Assembly (NCBI RefSeq): GCF_001429625.1
Contig: NZ_LMSU01000001.1
Coordinates: 687,498-751,497 of the forward strand
Origin: Nocardioides sp. Soil805
GTDB taxonomy: Bacteria > Actinomycetota > Actinomycetes > Propionibacteriales > Nocardioidaceae
Reading direction: 5' to 3'
Length of the DNA: 64,000 bases
Shown: piece by piece, positions 19,758-27,991 of the stretch
Layout: the number at the start of each line of letters is the position of its first letter
Position numbering within the stretch: position 1 is the stretch's first letter
Program-made: the position numbers and the translations under genes
The notes under the pieces: model-generated
Database searches by the model: none
The model's input: only the letters and a program-made list of their open reading frames with translations
Told to the model about the DNA's origin: nothing

Positions 19758-20650
19758 GCGGCGCGCCCGTGCTCGAGATCTTCGTGCCGTTCTGGGGCGA
19801 CCCGGCCCTGCTCCGCGCCTGCATCGACAGCGTCAAGGCCCAGGACGACCCCGCGTGGGTCCTCACCGTGGTCGACGACTGCTACCCCGACGAGTCGGTG
19901 GCCGCACACTTCGCCGCCGAGACCGACCCGCGGATCACCTACCTGCGCAACGAGCGCAACCTCGGGATCACGGGCAACTACGAGCGGTGCCGGGAGCTCG
20001 CCACCGGTGACCTGATGATGTTCCTGGGGTGCGACGACCTGCTGCGCCCCGGCTTCGTCGCCCAGGTCAAGGACCTGCATCGCGAGTTCCCACGCGCCGC
20101 GACGCTGCAGGTGGGCGTCGACGTCATCGACGAGCACGGAGCGCCGATCGACCCGCTCACCGACAAGGTCAAGCGAGCGATCATGCCGCGCGTCGGGTCG
20201 CGCGCGGAGCTCGGGGGCGAGCAGCTGGCCCAGAGCCTGCTGCGGGGCGACTGGCTCTACTGGCCCTCGCTGGTCTTCCGGACCGAGGCGCTGCGCGCCT
20301 ACCGCTTCCGCGAGGGACTGCCGATCATCCAGGACCTCGCGCTGGTGATCGACATGACCGCGGCGGGCGAGACGCTGGCGCTCGACCGGGCGGTGGGCTT
20401 CGCCTACCGCCGGCACACCGCCAGCGCGTCGTCGTCCAGCCTGCTGCACGGCTCGCGATTCGCCGACGAGCGGCGCTACTACCGCGACGCCGCCGACCAG
20501 ATGTCCGCGCTGGGCTGGCGAAGGGCCGCACGGACGGCGAGGCTGCGGTGGACCTCGCGCCTCCACGCGGTCACCCTGGTCCCGTCCGCGCTGCGCTCAC
20601 GCGACCGCGCGGGGCTGCGCACCCTGTGGGCGCACGCCGCCGAGCGCTAG
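19754..20650 (+). CDS. GT2 family glycosyltransferase
   Basis: A 298-residue GT-A enzyme. LEIFVPFWGDPALLRACIDS starts the fold, TVVDDCYPDE and FLGCDDLLRP carry the acidic residues for the nucleotide sugar and metal, and LYWPSLVFRTEAL marks the acceptor half. It resembles rhamnosyl/galactosyl transferases that build surface polymers on the cytoplasmic side. No membrane helix. The ATG overlaps the DUF2304 stop (ATGA). Its TAG is in a CTAG shared with the TAG of the convergent GT4 gene. Sugar specificity cannot be read. Confidence 0.85.
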   Translation: MSGAPVLEIFVPFWGDPALLRACIDSVKAQDDPAWVLTVVDDCYPDESVAAHFAAETDPRITYLRNERNLGITGNYERCRELATGDLMMFLGCDDLLRPGFVAQVKDLHREFPRAATLQVGVDVIDEHGAPIDPLTDKVKRAIMPRVGSRAELGGEQLAQSLLRGDWLYWPSLVFRTEALRAYRFREGLPIIQDLALVIDMTAAGETLALDRAVGFAYRRHTASASSSSLLHGSRFADERRYYRDAADQMSALGWRRAARTARLRWTSRLHAVTLVPSALRSRDRAGLRTLWAHAAER

Positions 20651-21744
20651 CGTCCCAGGGCCAGGTCGAAGACCCCCAGGGTCTCCTCGGCCACGCGCTC
20701 CCACGAGAACTGCGCCGCTTGCTCGAGGCCGGCCGACGCCATCGCCGGCAGCACCTCGGGCCGGGTGGCGACGGTACGGATCGCGCCCGCGATCGACTCC
20801 AGGTCCAGGGGGTCGAACCACAGTGCGGCGTCGCCGCCGACCTCACGCAGCACCGGCAGGTCGGAGGCGAGCACGGGGAGGCCCTCGGCCATCGCCTCGA
20901 GCACCGGCAGCCCGAAGCCTTCGGCGAGGGTCGGGAACACCATCGCCCGGGCCCGCGAGCGCAGCCCGCGCAGCTCGTCGTCCTCCACCCAGCCGCGCAG
21001 CTCGACCCACTCACCCATCCCGGTCTCGGCGACGACCGCGGTCAGCGGGTCCTCGCCCCGGCCGCCGGTGATGACCAGGTGCGGACGGACCTCCTCCTCG
21101 ACCAGGGCCATGCTGCGCACCAGGCGCTCCCAGTTCTTGTGGGGCCGTCGCTGCCCGCTGGCGAGGAGGAGGTTCTCCGCACCGCGGTCCACGACCGGGA
21201 CCTGGTCGGGGCGCTCGGCCGCGAGCAGGACGACGTGCAGGCGCTCGCGCGGGTAGTCGAGGTACTTGACGATCTCGTCCGCCGAGACCTGGCTGTCGGT
21301 GATCACGCGGGTCGCGTTGGCCGCACCGCGGCGCTCCATCCACATCACCGGACGCGTGTACATCGGCGTGGTCATCAACTCGGGGTGGCTCCAGTAGAGC
21401 ATGTCGTGCAGCGTGATCACGGTGGGCATCGACGTCCACATCGGGCCCAGGGTCGCCGGGCAGTGGACCAGGTCAGCGCCCCGGCGCCGGGCGTGCCAGC
21501 TGGAGCCGATGAGCTCACCGAAGGCCCACACGAAGCGGTTCTCACCGCTGATCCGGGACCGGATCACCTCCCCCGGGAACCAGGACAGGTCCATCCGGGC
21601 GCCCTCCTTGCTGGCCAGGGCGACGAAGTCGAGACCGGTGTCCATCCGGCCGAGCTGGCGGTAGAGCTCGCGGGTGTAGGTCTCCATCCCGCCCTTGGTG
21701 CCGGTGTAGGAGAGCAGGTCGACCAGCACGAGTGGGCGCGGCAC
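20647..21744 (-). CDS. GT4 family glycosyltransferase
   Basis: A 365-residue GT-B enzyme of the glycogen synthase/WcaI-like group. TKGGMETYTRELYRQLG at the N terminus is the usual GT4 loop. ASGQRRPHKNWERL marks the linker, and the C-terminal FPTLAEGFGLPVLEAMA is the EX7E nucleotide-diphosphate site. It starts with GTG, with GGAAGG 6 bases upstream, 13 bases after the flippase stop, so both probably share one mRNA. The role would be stepwise assembly of a lipid-linked oligosaccharide before export. Confidence 0.88.
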   Translation of the reverse strand: MPRPLVLVDLLSYTGTKGGMETYTRELYRQLGRMDTGLDFVALASKEGARMDLSWFPGEVIRSRISGENRFVWAFGELIGSSWHARRRGADLVHCPATLGPMWTSMPTVITLHDMLYWSHPELMTTPMYTRPVMWMERRGAANATRVITDSQVSADEIVKYLDYPRERLHVVLLAAERPDQVPVVDRGAENLLLASGQRRPHKNWERLVRSMALVEEEVRPHLVITGGRGEDPLTAVVAETGMGEWVELRGWVEDDELRGLRSRARAMVFPTLAEGFGLPVLEAMAEGLPVLASDLPVLREVGGDAALWFDPLDLESIAGAIRTVATRPEVLPAMASAGLEQAAQFSWERVAEETLGVFDLALGR

Positions 21745-21757
21745 GAGGAACCTTCCG

Positions 21758-23008
21758 TCAGGGGTGGGCGAGTGCGGACTCTAACCGATCACGCCGGGCG
21801 CCGAAGAGCATGTGGACGGCGATGCCGACCACCGGGCCGAGCACCAGCGCGACCACCACGCGCACCTCCAGTCCGCCCTGCAGGACGAGCAGCAGCACGG
21901 TCGTGGCACCGGTGGCCGCGAGCCATCCGACGAGGTAGGCGCCGTGGTGGTCGAGGGCCAGCGCGGCGGCGCCGGTGAGGGTGAGCAGGCACACGAGGCC
22001 GGCGGCCACCATCAGCGCGGCGAACGTCCAGGCGGGGACGTCGTACGACGGGTTGACGACGTGCAGCGCCGTCGGTCCGAGGAGGTAGGCGAGCACCGCG
22101 CCGACGGCCGTGGCCGCGAGGACCAGCTCGGTGGCTCCCTTGAGGGCCCCCACCCCGTGCTCGACGACCTTGGTGACCACGACGTTCTGGTAGGCGCCGA
22201 GCGGGACGAGCAGGGGCGCGCGCGACAGCGACACCGCCAGGATGAGGGGCGCGGCACCGGCGAAGACGTCGTCGGGCGTGGTGACGCGCAGCAGGACGGG
22301 GAACCCCACCAGCAGCACCGCCGAGGCCCCCGACGCCGTGCAGGCGGTCACCATCCTCGCCAGCAGGCCGGCGCGGTCGACGTCGGCACGCACGCCCCAC
22401 GCCCGCCGGTAACGCGCCGAGGCGAGCGAGAGCACGATCCAGGCCCCGCAGGCGGCGGCGACGGCCCACGACAACCCGACGACCCTCGCCCCGGCGACGA
22501 CGGCCACCGCGCAGAGCAGGAGCCGGCTCGTCGACTCCACGCCGACCAGGGTGGCGTACGCCGTCCACTCCCCCGACCCGGCGGTGGCGCCGCCCAGGGC
22601 GGAGTGCACGGTGAACAGGGCCACCCCCACCAGGAGCGCGGGCAGCAGCGCGAGCCACCGGTCCCCGAACAGGTGCGGCGCCCACAGCGGGCCGCTGAGC
22701 CCGAGCACGGCGACGACGGCACCGCCGAGCAGCAGCGCGGTCGGGACCACGCGCGCCCCGGGGCCGGTGGAGGCCCCCACCCCCGCCGCGAAGACCGAGC
22801 GCGTCCCCTCGGACGTCAGGCCGACCAGCACCCCGAAGACACCGAAGAGGGCGCCCCAGAAGACCAGGAAGTCCGCGTTGTCCGACGCGCTGAGGTCACG
22901 GGCGGCCAGCACCAGGACGGCGTACCCGACGACACCGCTGACGACGGCGGCCACCACGACCGGGAGTCCCGGGGATCCCCGGCGCACGGGGGTCTCGTCG
23001 GCAGCCAC
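21758..23008 (-). CDS. Wzx/MurJ-like polysaccharide flippase
   Basis: A 416-residue membrane protein with about 12 hydrophobic helices and short loops, the profile of MOP-superfamily flippases that turn lipid-linked sugars across the membrane. The GTG start is supported by a TAGGAT box 8 bases before it. Early helices carry SASDNADFLVFW, similar to O-antigen transporters. The GT4 gene follows on the same strand. No Wzy-type polymerase is recognised nearby, so the exported unit might be used singly or joined by the GT-C-like protein. Confidence 0.7.
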   Translation of the reverse strand: MAADETPVRRGSPGLPVVVAAVVSGVVGYAVLVLAARDLSASDNADFLVFWGALFGVFGVLVGLTSEGTRSVFAAGVGASTGPGARVVPTALLLGGAVVAVLGLSGPLWAPHLFGDRWLALLPALLVGVALFTVHSALGGATAGSGEWTAYATLVGVESTSRLLLCAVAVVAGARVVGLSWAVAAACGAWIVLSLASARYRRAWGVRADVDRAGLLARMVTACTASGASAVLLVGFPVLLRVTTPDDVFAGAAPLILAVSLSRAPLLVPLGAYQNVVVTKVVEHGVGALKGATELVLAATAVGAVLAYLLGPTALHVVNPSYDVPAWTFAALMVAAGLVCLLTLTGAAALALDHHGAYLVGWLAATGATTVLLLVLQGGLEVRVVVALVLGPVVGIAVHMLFGARRDRLESALAHP

Positions 23009-23016
23009 GAGGCACG

Positions 23017-23022
23017 ATCCTA
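23017..23022 (-). promoter_or_regulatory. -10 box of the flippase-GT4 operon
   Basis: TAGGAT on the minus strand, 8 bases before GTG 23008. Back to back with the acyltransferase promoter on the other strand. Confidence 0.5.
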
Positions 23023-23059
23023 GGGCCCTGCCGAAACGGCTCCCGAGCGGCTCCGTTGT

Positions 23060-23065
23060 TACCCT
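23060..23065 (+). promoter_or_regulatory. -10 box of the acyltransferase gene
   Basis: TACCCT, 6 bases before GTG 23072, which would give a leaderless transcript. Confidence 0.45.
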
Positions 23066-23071
23066 GAGCCC

Positions 23072-24238
23072 GTGACCGCACCTCCGCACGCCGACCGCTC
23101 CACGGCCGGCTCGGGGATCCTCCGCGGCGTGCGGCTGGGCGACCGGCTGGGCAGCCGCGACAACAACTTCGACCTGCTGCGTCTCTTCGCCGCCTGGGCC
23201 GTGCTGGTGTCGCACTCCTACTCCCTCGTCGGGCGCGACCAGCCGCTGCACCAGCTCGGCACCAGCCTGGGCAACCTCGGCGTCCTCGTCTTCTTCGCGG
23301 TCAGCGGCCTGCTGATCCGCCGCAGCTGGGAGTACGACCCGTCCCCGCGCGACTTCTGGATCAAGCGGGCGCTGCGCCTCATGCCGGCGCTGGCCCTCAC
23401 CGCGGTGCTCACCGCGTTCGTGCTGGGTCCCCTAGTGAGCTCGCGCTCGCCGGCCAGCTACTTCACGTCCTGGGAGACGTGGCTCTACCCCTTCAAGCTG
23501 GTCCTGATGGTGCCGTTCGGCGCCCAGCTGCCGGGGGTCTTCGACGACACCGTGTACGCCGGCGCCGTCAACGGCTCGCTGTGGAGCCTGCCGGTCGAGG
23601 TGTTCGCCTACCTGATGGTCTTCGTGCTGGGCCTCGCCGGCCTGCTCGCCCGTCGCTGGGTGGTCGTGGCCGTCGCGGTCGCGAGCCTGGTGTGGGCAGC
23701 CTGGTGGGCGTCGACGATGTCGGAGGCCGTCGGGTCGGCCTACGTCCTGTCGGCCTTCGCGGTCGGCGCGGCGGCGTACACCTATCGCGACAGGGTCGTG
23801 CTGAGCACGCCGGTCGCGCTGGCCCTGGTGCTGCTGTGCACGGCCACCGGGTTCGGGCCGACCCCGGTGCGGATCGTCACGTGGACGGTGTCCGCGGTCT
23901 ACCTCTCCTACTGGTTCGCCTACGCGGTGCCTCCGTTCGGACGCGCGATGACGCGCTTCGGGGACGCGTCGTACGGCGTCTACATCTGGGCGTTCCCGAT
24001 CCAGCAGACGGTCGTCCACCTGGTCGGCACCGACACCCGTCCGTGGGTGGTGACGGGCATCGCGACGCCCGTCGTGTGGCTGCTGGCCATCGCCTCGTGG
24101 CGCTTCGTGGAGCGACCCGCCCTGCGGCACAAGCCGAGGCCCCGCACCCCCGCAGCCACGCCCGCTGCCGTCGACCCGCCGACGGAGCTCGTGGACCGCC
24201 CCTCCTCAGGACGCGGTCGGGTCCCCGGCGAGTCGTGA
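23072..24238 (+). CDS. acyltransferase 3 family membrane protein (O-acetylase-like)
   Basis: A 388-residue membrane protein with about ten helices. NNFDLLRLFAAWAVLVSHSY is the family N terminus, with the catalytic-type His near residue 49. FFAVSGLLIRRSW and the basic WIKRALRLMPAL follow, as in OafA-type enzymes that acetylate surface sugars from cytoplasmic acyl-CoA. NGSLWSLPVEVFAY is the conserved middle loop. The location among glycosyltransferases suggests decoration of the same polymer. Its last 33 bases overlap the end of the convergent methyltransferase gene. Confidence 0.85.
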   Translation: MTAPPHADRSTAGSGILRGVRLGDRLGSRDNNFDLLRLFAAWAVLVSHSYSLVGRDQPLHQLGTSLGNLGVLVFFAVSGLLIRRSWEYDPSPRDFWIKRALRLMPALALTAVLTAFVLGPLVSSRSPASYFTSWETWLYPFKLVLMVPFGAQLPGVFDDTVYAGAVNGSLWSLPVEVFAYLMVFVLGLAGLLARRWVVVAVAVASLVWAAWWASTMSEAVGSAYVLSAFAVGAAAYTYRDRVVLSTPVALALVLLCTATGFGPTPVRIVTWTVSAVYLSYWFAYAVPPFGRAMTRFGDASYGVYIWAFPIQQTVVHLVGTDTRPWVVTGIATPVVWLLAIASWRFVERPALRHKPRPRTPAATPAAVDPPTELVDRPSSGRGRVPGES

Positions 24239-25021
24239 CCGTACGGCGTCGTGGTCGCTCAGCAGCATCGAGTGGCGACGGTCTGCCAGGGACGCGAGGT
24301 GGCCCAGCCCGTAGCTCACGGCCGGGCGCTGCACGAGCGCCCGGGTGAGGGGGGAGAGTCGGCCCCGGTAGAAGAGGTGGACCAGGGAGCTGGTGACCAC
24401 GCCGTCGAAGCCGAGGCGCTTGGCCAGCCGCTCGAGGGACCTCGGCGTGTAGAAGGTGATGTGCTGGCCGGACTCGAGGGCGTAGTAGTCCCAGTCCGTC
24501 GGCGCGGGTGCCGGGTCGGGCAGGACCTGGGTCGTGGTGAGCAGCCGGTCGGTGCTGGCGGCGAGTGGCGCGAGGGCGCCCACCGGGTCGGTGAGGTGCT
24601 CGAGCACCTCGAAGGCCGTGACCAGGTCGTAGCGCTCGGTGCCCGGGTCCGCGACGTCGTGGCCCTCGGCGAAGAGGTTGACGGCCATCGGGTCGTTGTG
24701 GACGAAGTCGTAGCCGCGGTCCCGCATGAGGCGGGTCAGGGTGCCGTACCCGCCGGCCCAGTCGAGGAACCGACCGCTCCGCAGGCGCTCGGACCGCAGC
24801 ACGCTGGCGGTGACGCTGGCCAGGATCTGGCACCTGTCCAGCAGGCCCACGTCGAGCGTGGCGATCGCGTCGCCGTAGGCCTCCTCCAGCCAGGTCGGGT
24901 CCCACGCCATGACCAGGCCGCAGGCCGGGCAGCTCCCGTAGTCCACCTCGACGTGGCCCAGGACCCGGCCCCGGGCGAAGCGTTCGGTGGGCGTCTCGCA
25001 GGCCCGGCAGGGTGCGGTCAA
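24206..25021 (-). CDS. class I SAM methyltransferase with N-terminal zinc-binding motif
   Basis: A 271-residue enzyme. CRACETP and CPACGLV near the N terminus give two CxxC pairs that probably bind zinc, as in sugar C-methyltransferases. The SAM site follows as FLDWAGGYGTLTRLM (about residues 85-99), and FEVLEHL is the post-motif I acidic loop. Likely methylates a sugar or lipid-linked glycan, but the substrate is inferred only from context. It is the last gene of a three-gene minus-strand operon, 78 bases after the fusion protein gene. Confidence 0.75.
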   Translation of the reverse strand: MTAPCRACETPTERFARGRVLGHVEVDYGSCPACGLVMAWDPTWLEEAYGDAIATLDVGLLDRCQILASVTASVLRSERLRSGRFLDWAGGYGTLTRLMRDRGYDFVHNDPMAVNLFAEGHDVADPGTERYDLVTAFEVLEHLTDPVGALAPLAASTDRLLTTTQVLPDPAPAPTDWDYYALESGQHITFYTPRSLERLAKRLGFDGVVTSSLVHLFYRGRLSPLTRALVQRPAVSYGLGHLASLADRRHSMLLSDHDAVRSRLAGDPTAS

Positions 25022-25099
25022 GAGCTCTTCCTCCTTGGACGGGTCGTCATGACAGCCACGGCAGAGCCGGGCTCGCCTCGGTGACGGGCGCGACCTCGC

Positions 25100-26890
25100 T
25101 CAGCCGCGTCGTACCTTGGCGAGCAGCGCGCGGGCGCGCGTCCGCGGGCGCAGGCGCCGGCGCAGCGGCACCCGCTCGGGCCCTTGCTGCGGTGCGGCCG
25201 AGCGGGCCGCCCGTCGCTGGAGCTGGCCGATGCGCTTGGCCTGGGCGGCCTTGCGGTTCTCCAGCCGCTCGATGCGAGCGGCCTGGAGCTCGACGCGCTT
25301 GCGCAGCGTCCGCAGCTCGGAGAGCTCGCGGCGCAGCGTGCGCGTCTCCCCGGCCGGGAGCAGGAACGGGCGGGCGTCGATGCGCCGCTCTATCTCCCGC
25401 TGGTTCTGCGCCCACTCGCCGGGCGGGTGCGCCGTGCGCGACGACTCCCGCTTGTCCCACCAGCGGTAGATGGCGGTCCCCCGGTCGATGTCGGTCACCC
25501 CGGCGAGCTCGGCCGCCTGCAGCAGGAACTCCCAGTCCTCGGTCGTGGTCATCGAGTCGTCGTAGCGCAGTCCGAAGTCGGTGCACAGCGAGCGCGGGAA
25601 GACCCAGCCGATCGGCGGGGACTGGTTGGTGACCAGGTGCTCTGTGATCGAGAAGGTCGCGTTGTAGAGCGCCTTCGGCGCGGAGGTGGAGCGGATGCCG
25701 GGATGTCCGAGCACGGTGTCCACGGCGGCGTCCTGGCGCAGGGCGACGCACCGCAGGAGACGTCCGCCGTGCTCGCGCTCGGCGTCGGCGAACTCCTTCA
25801 CCCAGTCGCCCATGACCAGGTCGTCGTCGTCGAAGATGGCCACGTAGCGACCGCGGGCGAGCTCGATGCCCCGGTTGATCGGGGCGGAGCGCTGGCCGCG
25901 GTCGAGGCGCTCGAAGCGGATCCGCTCGCGCAGCGACGGGGGCTGCTCGGCGATGATCTGCTCGACCGACTTCTGCTCCGCGACCTCCGTGCGGTGGCCC
26001 ACGATGAGGACCTCGAAGTCCTGCACCGACTGCGCGGCCAGGCACAGCAGCGCCTCGCGCAGCTCCTGGGGGCGGCGCCCCTGGGTGCGCATGATGACGC
26101 TGAGGAAGACGTCCCCGGACTGCTCGCTCGGCTCGACGTACGCCGGGCCGGGCACGGGCGGTGCGGCGTTGAGGGCCCACACGAACTGGTTGGTGTAGCC
26201 GTGCGGCTCCGCCTTGGACCGGACCGCGCGCAGGTAGCCGGAGAAGGCCGTCACCTCGGACAGCGCGACGTGGTCGGTCGGGAAGTGCTGGTCGCTGCGG
26301 ACGGTCACCACGTCGTGGGTGTCCAGCACGTTGAGCCCGGCCCGGCGCAGGGCGCGGCGCAGCGAGTCGTGGCTGTAGAGCTGGTGGTGGGTGATGTCGA
26401 GCAGCCCGGCCTCGGTGTAGTCCCACCGGCCCAGGAGCGCGGTGAGGCCCACGTCGAGGTGCGTGACGTTGGGGACGCTGGTGATCGCGACGGCCCGGTG
26501 CTCGGCCAGCAGGTCACCCAGCGCGGCCAGCACGTGGGACCCGTCGCCGAGGTGCTCGAGACCGTCCAGGAACGTCACCGACGCGAGCCGGCGCCCGTCG
26601 AGGACCTTGCGGAGGTGGTCACCGACCTCGGGGTCGGTGAGGTCGAGGACGTGCGCCTCGTGCCCGCGCGCGCGGACCGCGTCCAGCTCGGTCTCGGCGA
26701 CGTCGACCCCCACGTAGTGCAGGCCGAACCGGTCGATGATCTGCTCGGCGACGTGGCCGAAGCCGCACGCGAGGTCCAGGTGCACCCCCTCCTGCCCCGG
26801 GGGCAGGTGTCGCTGCAGGAGGTCGAGGGTGTGCCCGTACTTGTTGTCGGGCTGGACCTCGTTGTCGTACTTGCGGAAGTCGTCGCTCAC
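25100..26890 (-). CDS. methyltransferase-GT2 fusion with C-terminal coiled coil
   Basis: A 596-residue two-domain protein. Residues 1 to ~215 form a SAM methyltransferase (HLDLACGFGHVAEQI is motif I; LDGLEHL follows). Residues ~250-470 are a GT2 domain, with LSVIMRTQGRR, FEVLIVGH and the metal motif AIFDDDD, and TEDWEFLL as its acceptor motif. The last ~110 residues are Arg/Leu/Gln-rich and coiled-coil-like, ending very basic. It may methylate and glycosylate one growing chain, with the helix fixing chain length or partners. The GTG start overlaps the preceding stop (GTGA). Confidence 0.8.
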   Translation of the reverse strand: MSDDFRKYDNEVQPDNKYGHTLDLLQRHLPPGQEGVHLDLACGFGHVAEQIIDRFGLHYVGVDVAETELDAVRARGHEAHVLDLTDPEVGDHLRKVLDGRRLASVTFLDGLEHLGDGSHVLAALGDLLAEHRAVAITSVPNVTHLDVGLTALLGRWDYTEAGLLDITHHQLYSHDSLRRALRRAGLNVLDTHDVVTVRSDQHFPTDHVALSEVTAFSGYLRAVRSKAEPHGYTNQFVWALNAAPPVPGPAYVEPSEQSGDVFLSVIMRTQGRRPQELREALLCLAAQSVQDFEVLIVGHRTEVAEQKSVEQIIAEQPPSLRERIRFERLDRGQRSAPINRGIELARGRYVAIFDDDDLVMGDWVKEFADAEREHGGRLLRCVALRQDAAVDTVLGHPGIRSTSAPKALYNATFSITEHLVTNQSPPIGWVFPRSLCTDFGLRYDDSMTTTEDWEFLLQAAELAGVTDIDRGTAIYRWWDKRESSRTAHPPGEWAQNQREIERRIDARPFLLPAGETRTLRRELSELRTLRKRVELQAARIERLENRKAAQAKRIGQLQRRAARSAAPQQGPERVPLRRRLRPRTRARALLAKVRRG

Positions 26891-27810
26891 AGTGCGTACC
26901 TGTGCTTCGCGTAGCCGTACTTGACGAACGTCCCGATCTCGCGGTCGGGGTCCCTGGGCTCGACGAGGAGTCCCTTGCTCTGGCGGCGGCGGAACTCGGC
27001 GGCAGCCGCGCGCTGCGCAGGGACGTCGGAGGCGTCGTACATCTTGAGGATCCGCTTGAGCAGCCGCGGCCGGGACCACTTGTGCGCCATGAGCAGCGAC
27101 GCCTCGGCGCTGTAGCGCACCTCGGCGTTGGTGGGCTGCCAGCGGGCGTCGGTGGTGAGGTACTTGTCGTGGAAGACCACGGCGGCGGGCTGGTAGACGA
27201 CCGTGCGGTCGGCCTCGCGCACCCGCCACGAGTAGTCGACGTCGTCGCAGTACATGAAGAAGGTCTGGGCGTCGAAGCCCTCGAGCCGGGTGAACAGCTC
27301 GCTCGGCGTCATCGCGAAGGCCGTGGTGGCCCAGGACGTGAGTCCGGTGCCCGACGAGAAGTCCTTGGGGTGCTCGATCGGCAGCTGCTTGGCCTCGACG
27401 AAACCGACGGCCGGGTCGTCGAAGACGTCCAGCATCCGCCAGATGGCGCGCGGCTCCACCACCACGTCGGGGTTGGAGAAGATGAGGTAGTCCGCGTCGT
27501 CGCGCAGGGCGGCCATCTCGTTGTGGCCGCGGGCGGTCCCGACGTTCTCTGCGAACCAGTGGTAGCGGATCTCGTGCACGTGCGGGCACCGGGCCCGCAG
27601 CGCCTCGACGTCCTCGTCGCTGAGCACCCGCGTCGACGACCCGTCGCCCAGCGTCACGACGAAGCCGCGGCACGCGCCCTCCTCGAGACCGATGCGCGAG
27701 GAGTTGTCCAGTGCGTCCAGCATCCGCTCGATCGACTCGATCGGCGTGTGGAAGAGCAGGGTCTGGACGCTGATCACGACGGGTCGGCTCGGCCGCTGAT
27801 CGTCCGGCAC
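26887..27810 (-). CDS. GT2 family glycosyltransferase (rhamnosyltransferase-like)
   Basis: A 307-residue GT-A enzyme. VVISVQTLLFHTPIESIERM opens it; HWFAENVGTARGHN and FSNPDVVV are the nucleotide-sugar and metal motifs, and FMYCDDVDYSWR is the typical WbbL/RfbN-type acceptor segment. GTG 27810 is chosen because AGGAGG lies 6 bases upstream. It leads a three-gene operon with the fusion enzyme and the methyltransferase. A rhamnose link would be typical for such sequences in actinobacteria, but specificity is inference. Confidence 0.85.
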   Translation of the reverse strand: MPDDQRPSRPVVISVQTLLFHTPIESIERMLDALDNSSRIGLEEGACRGFVVTLGDGSSTRVLSDEDVEALRARCPHVHEIRYHWFAENVGTARGHNEMAALRDDADYLIFSNPDVVVEPRAIWRMLDVFDDPAVGFVEAKQLPIEHPKDFSSGTGLTSWATTAFAMTPSELFTRLEGFDAQTFFMYCDDVDYSWRVREADRTVVYQPAAVVFHDKYLTTDARWQPTNAEVRYSAEASLLMAHKWSRPRLLKRILKMYDASDVPAQRAAAAEFRRRQSKGLLVEPRDPDREIGTFVKYGYAKHRYAL

Positions 27811-27882
27811 GTGTACCTCCTGGTCGGTGGACTGACCCGGCAACGGCGCACACACGACACGACCCCCTGCCAGCCGCGCCAC

Positions 27883-27888
27883 ACTATA
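27883..27888 (-). promoter_or_regulatory. -10 box of the GT2-fusion-methyltransferase operon
   Basis: TATAGT on the minus strand, giving a leader of about 65 bases to GTG 27810. No clear -35 box is visible. Confidence 0.45.
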
Positions 27889-27991
27889 ACGGGGTGGGTC
27901 CGGGTCCCGAGGGAGCCCGGCGGGCCCGCGGGGGCGGTGTCCGGTTCACCCTCCCCCGTACCGTGGAGGGCCCGCCACGAGGAGTCCGGAC

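Noticed and set aside
27811..27991. Small gene in the divergent gap at the right end of the glycan island
   Set aside because: Only promoter-like sequence and a ribosome binding site for each flanking gene are seen.
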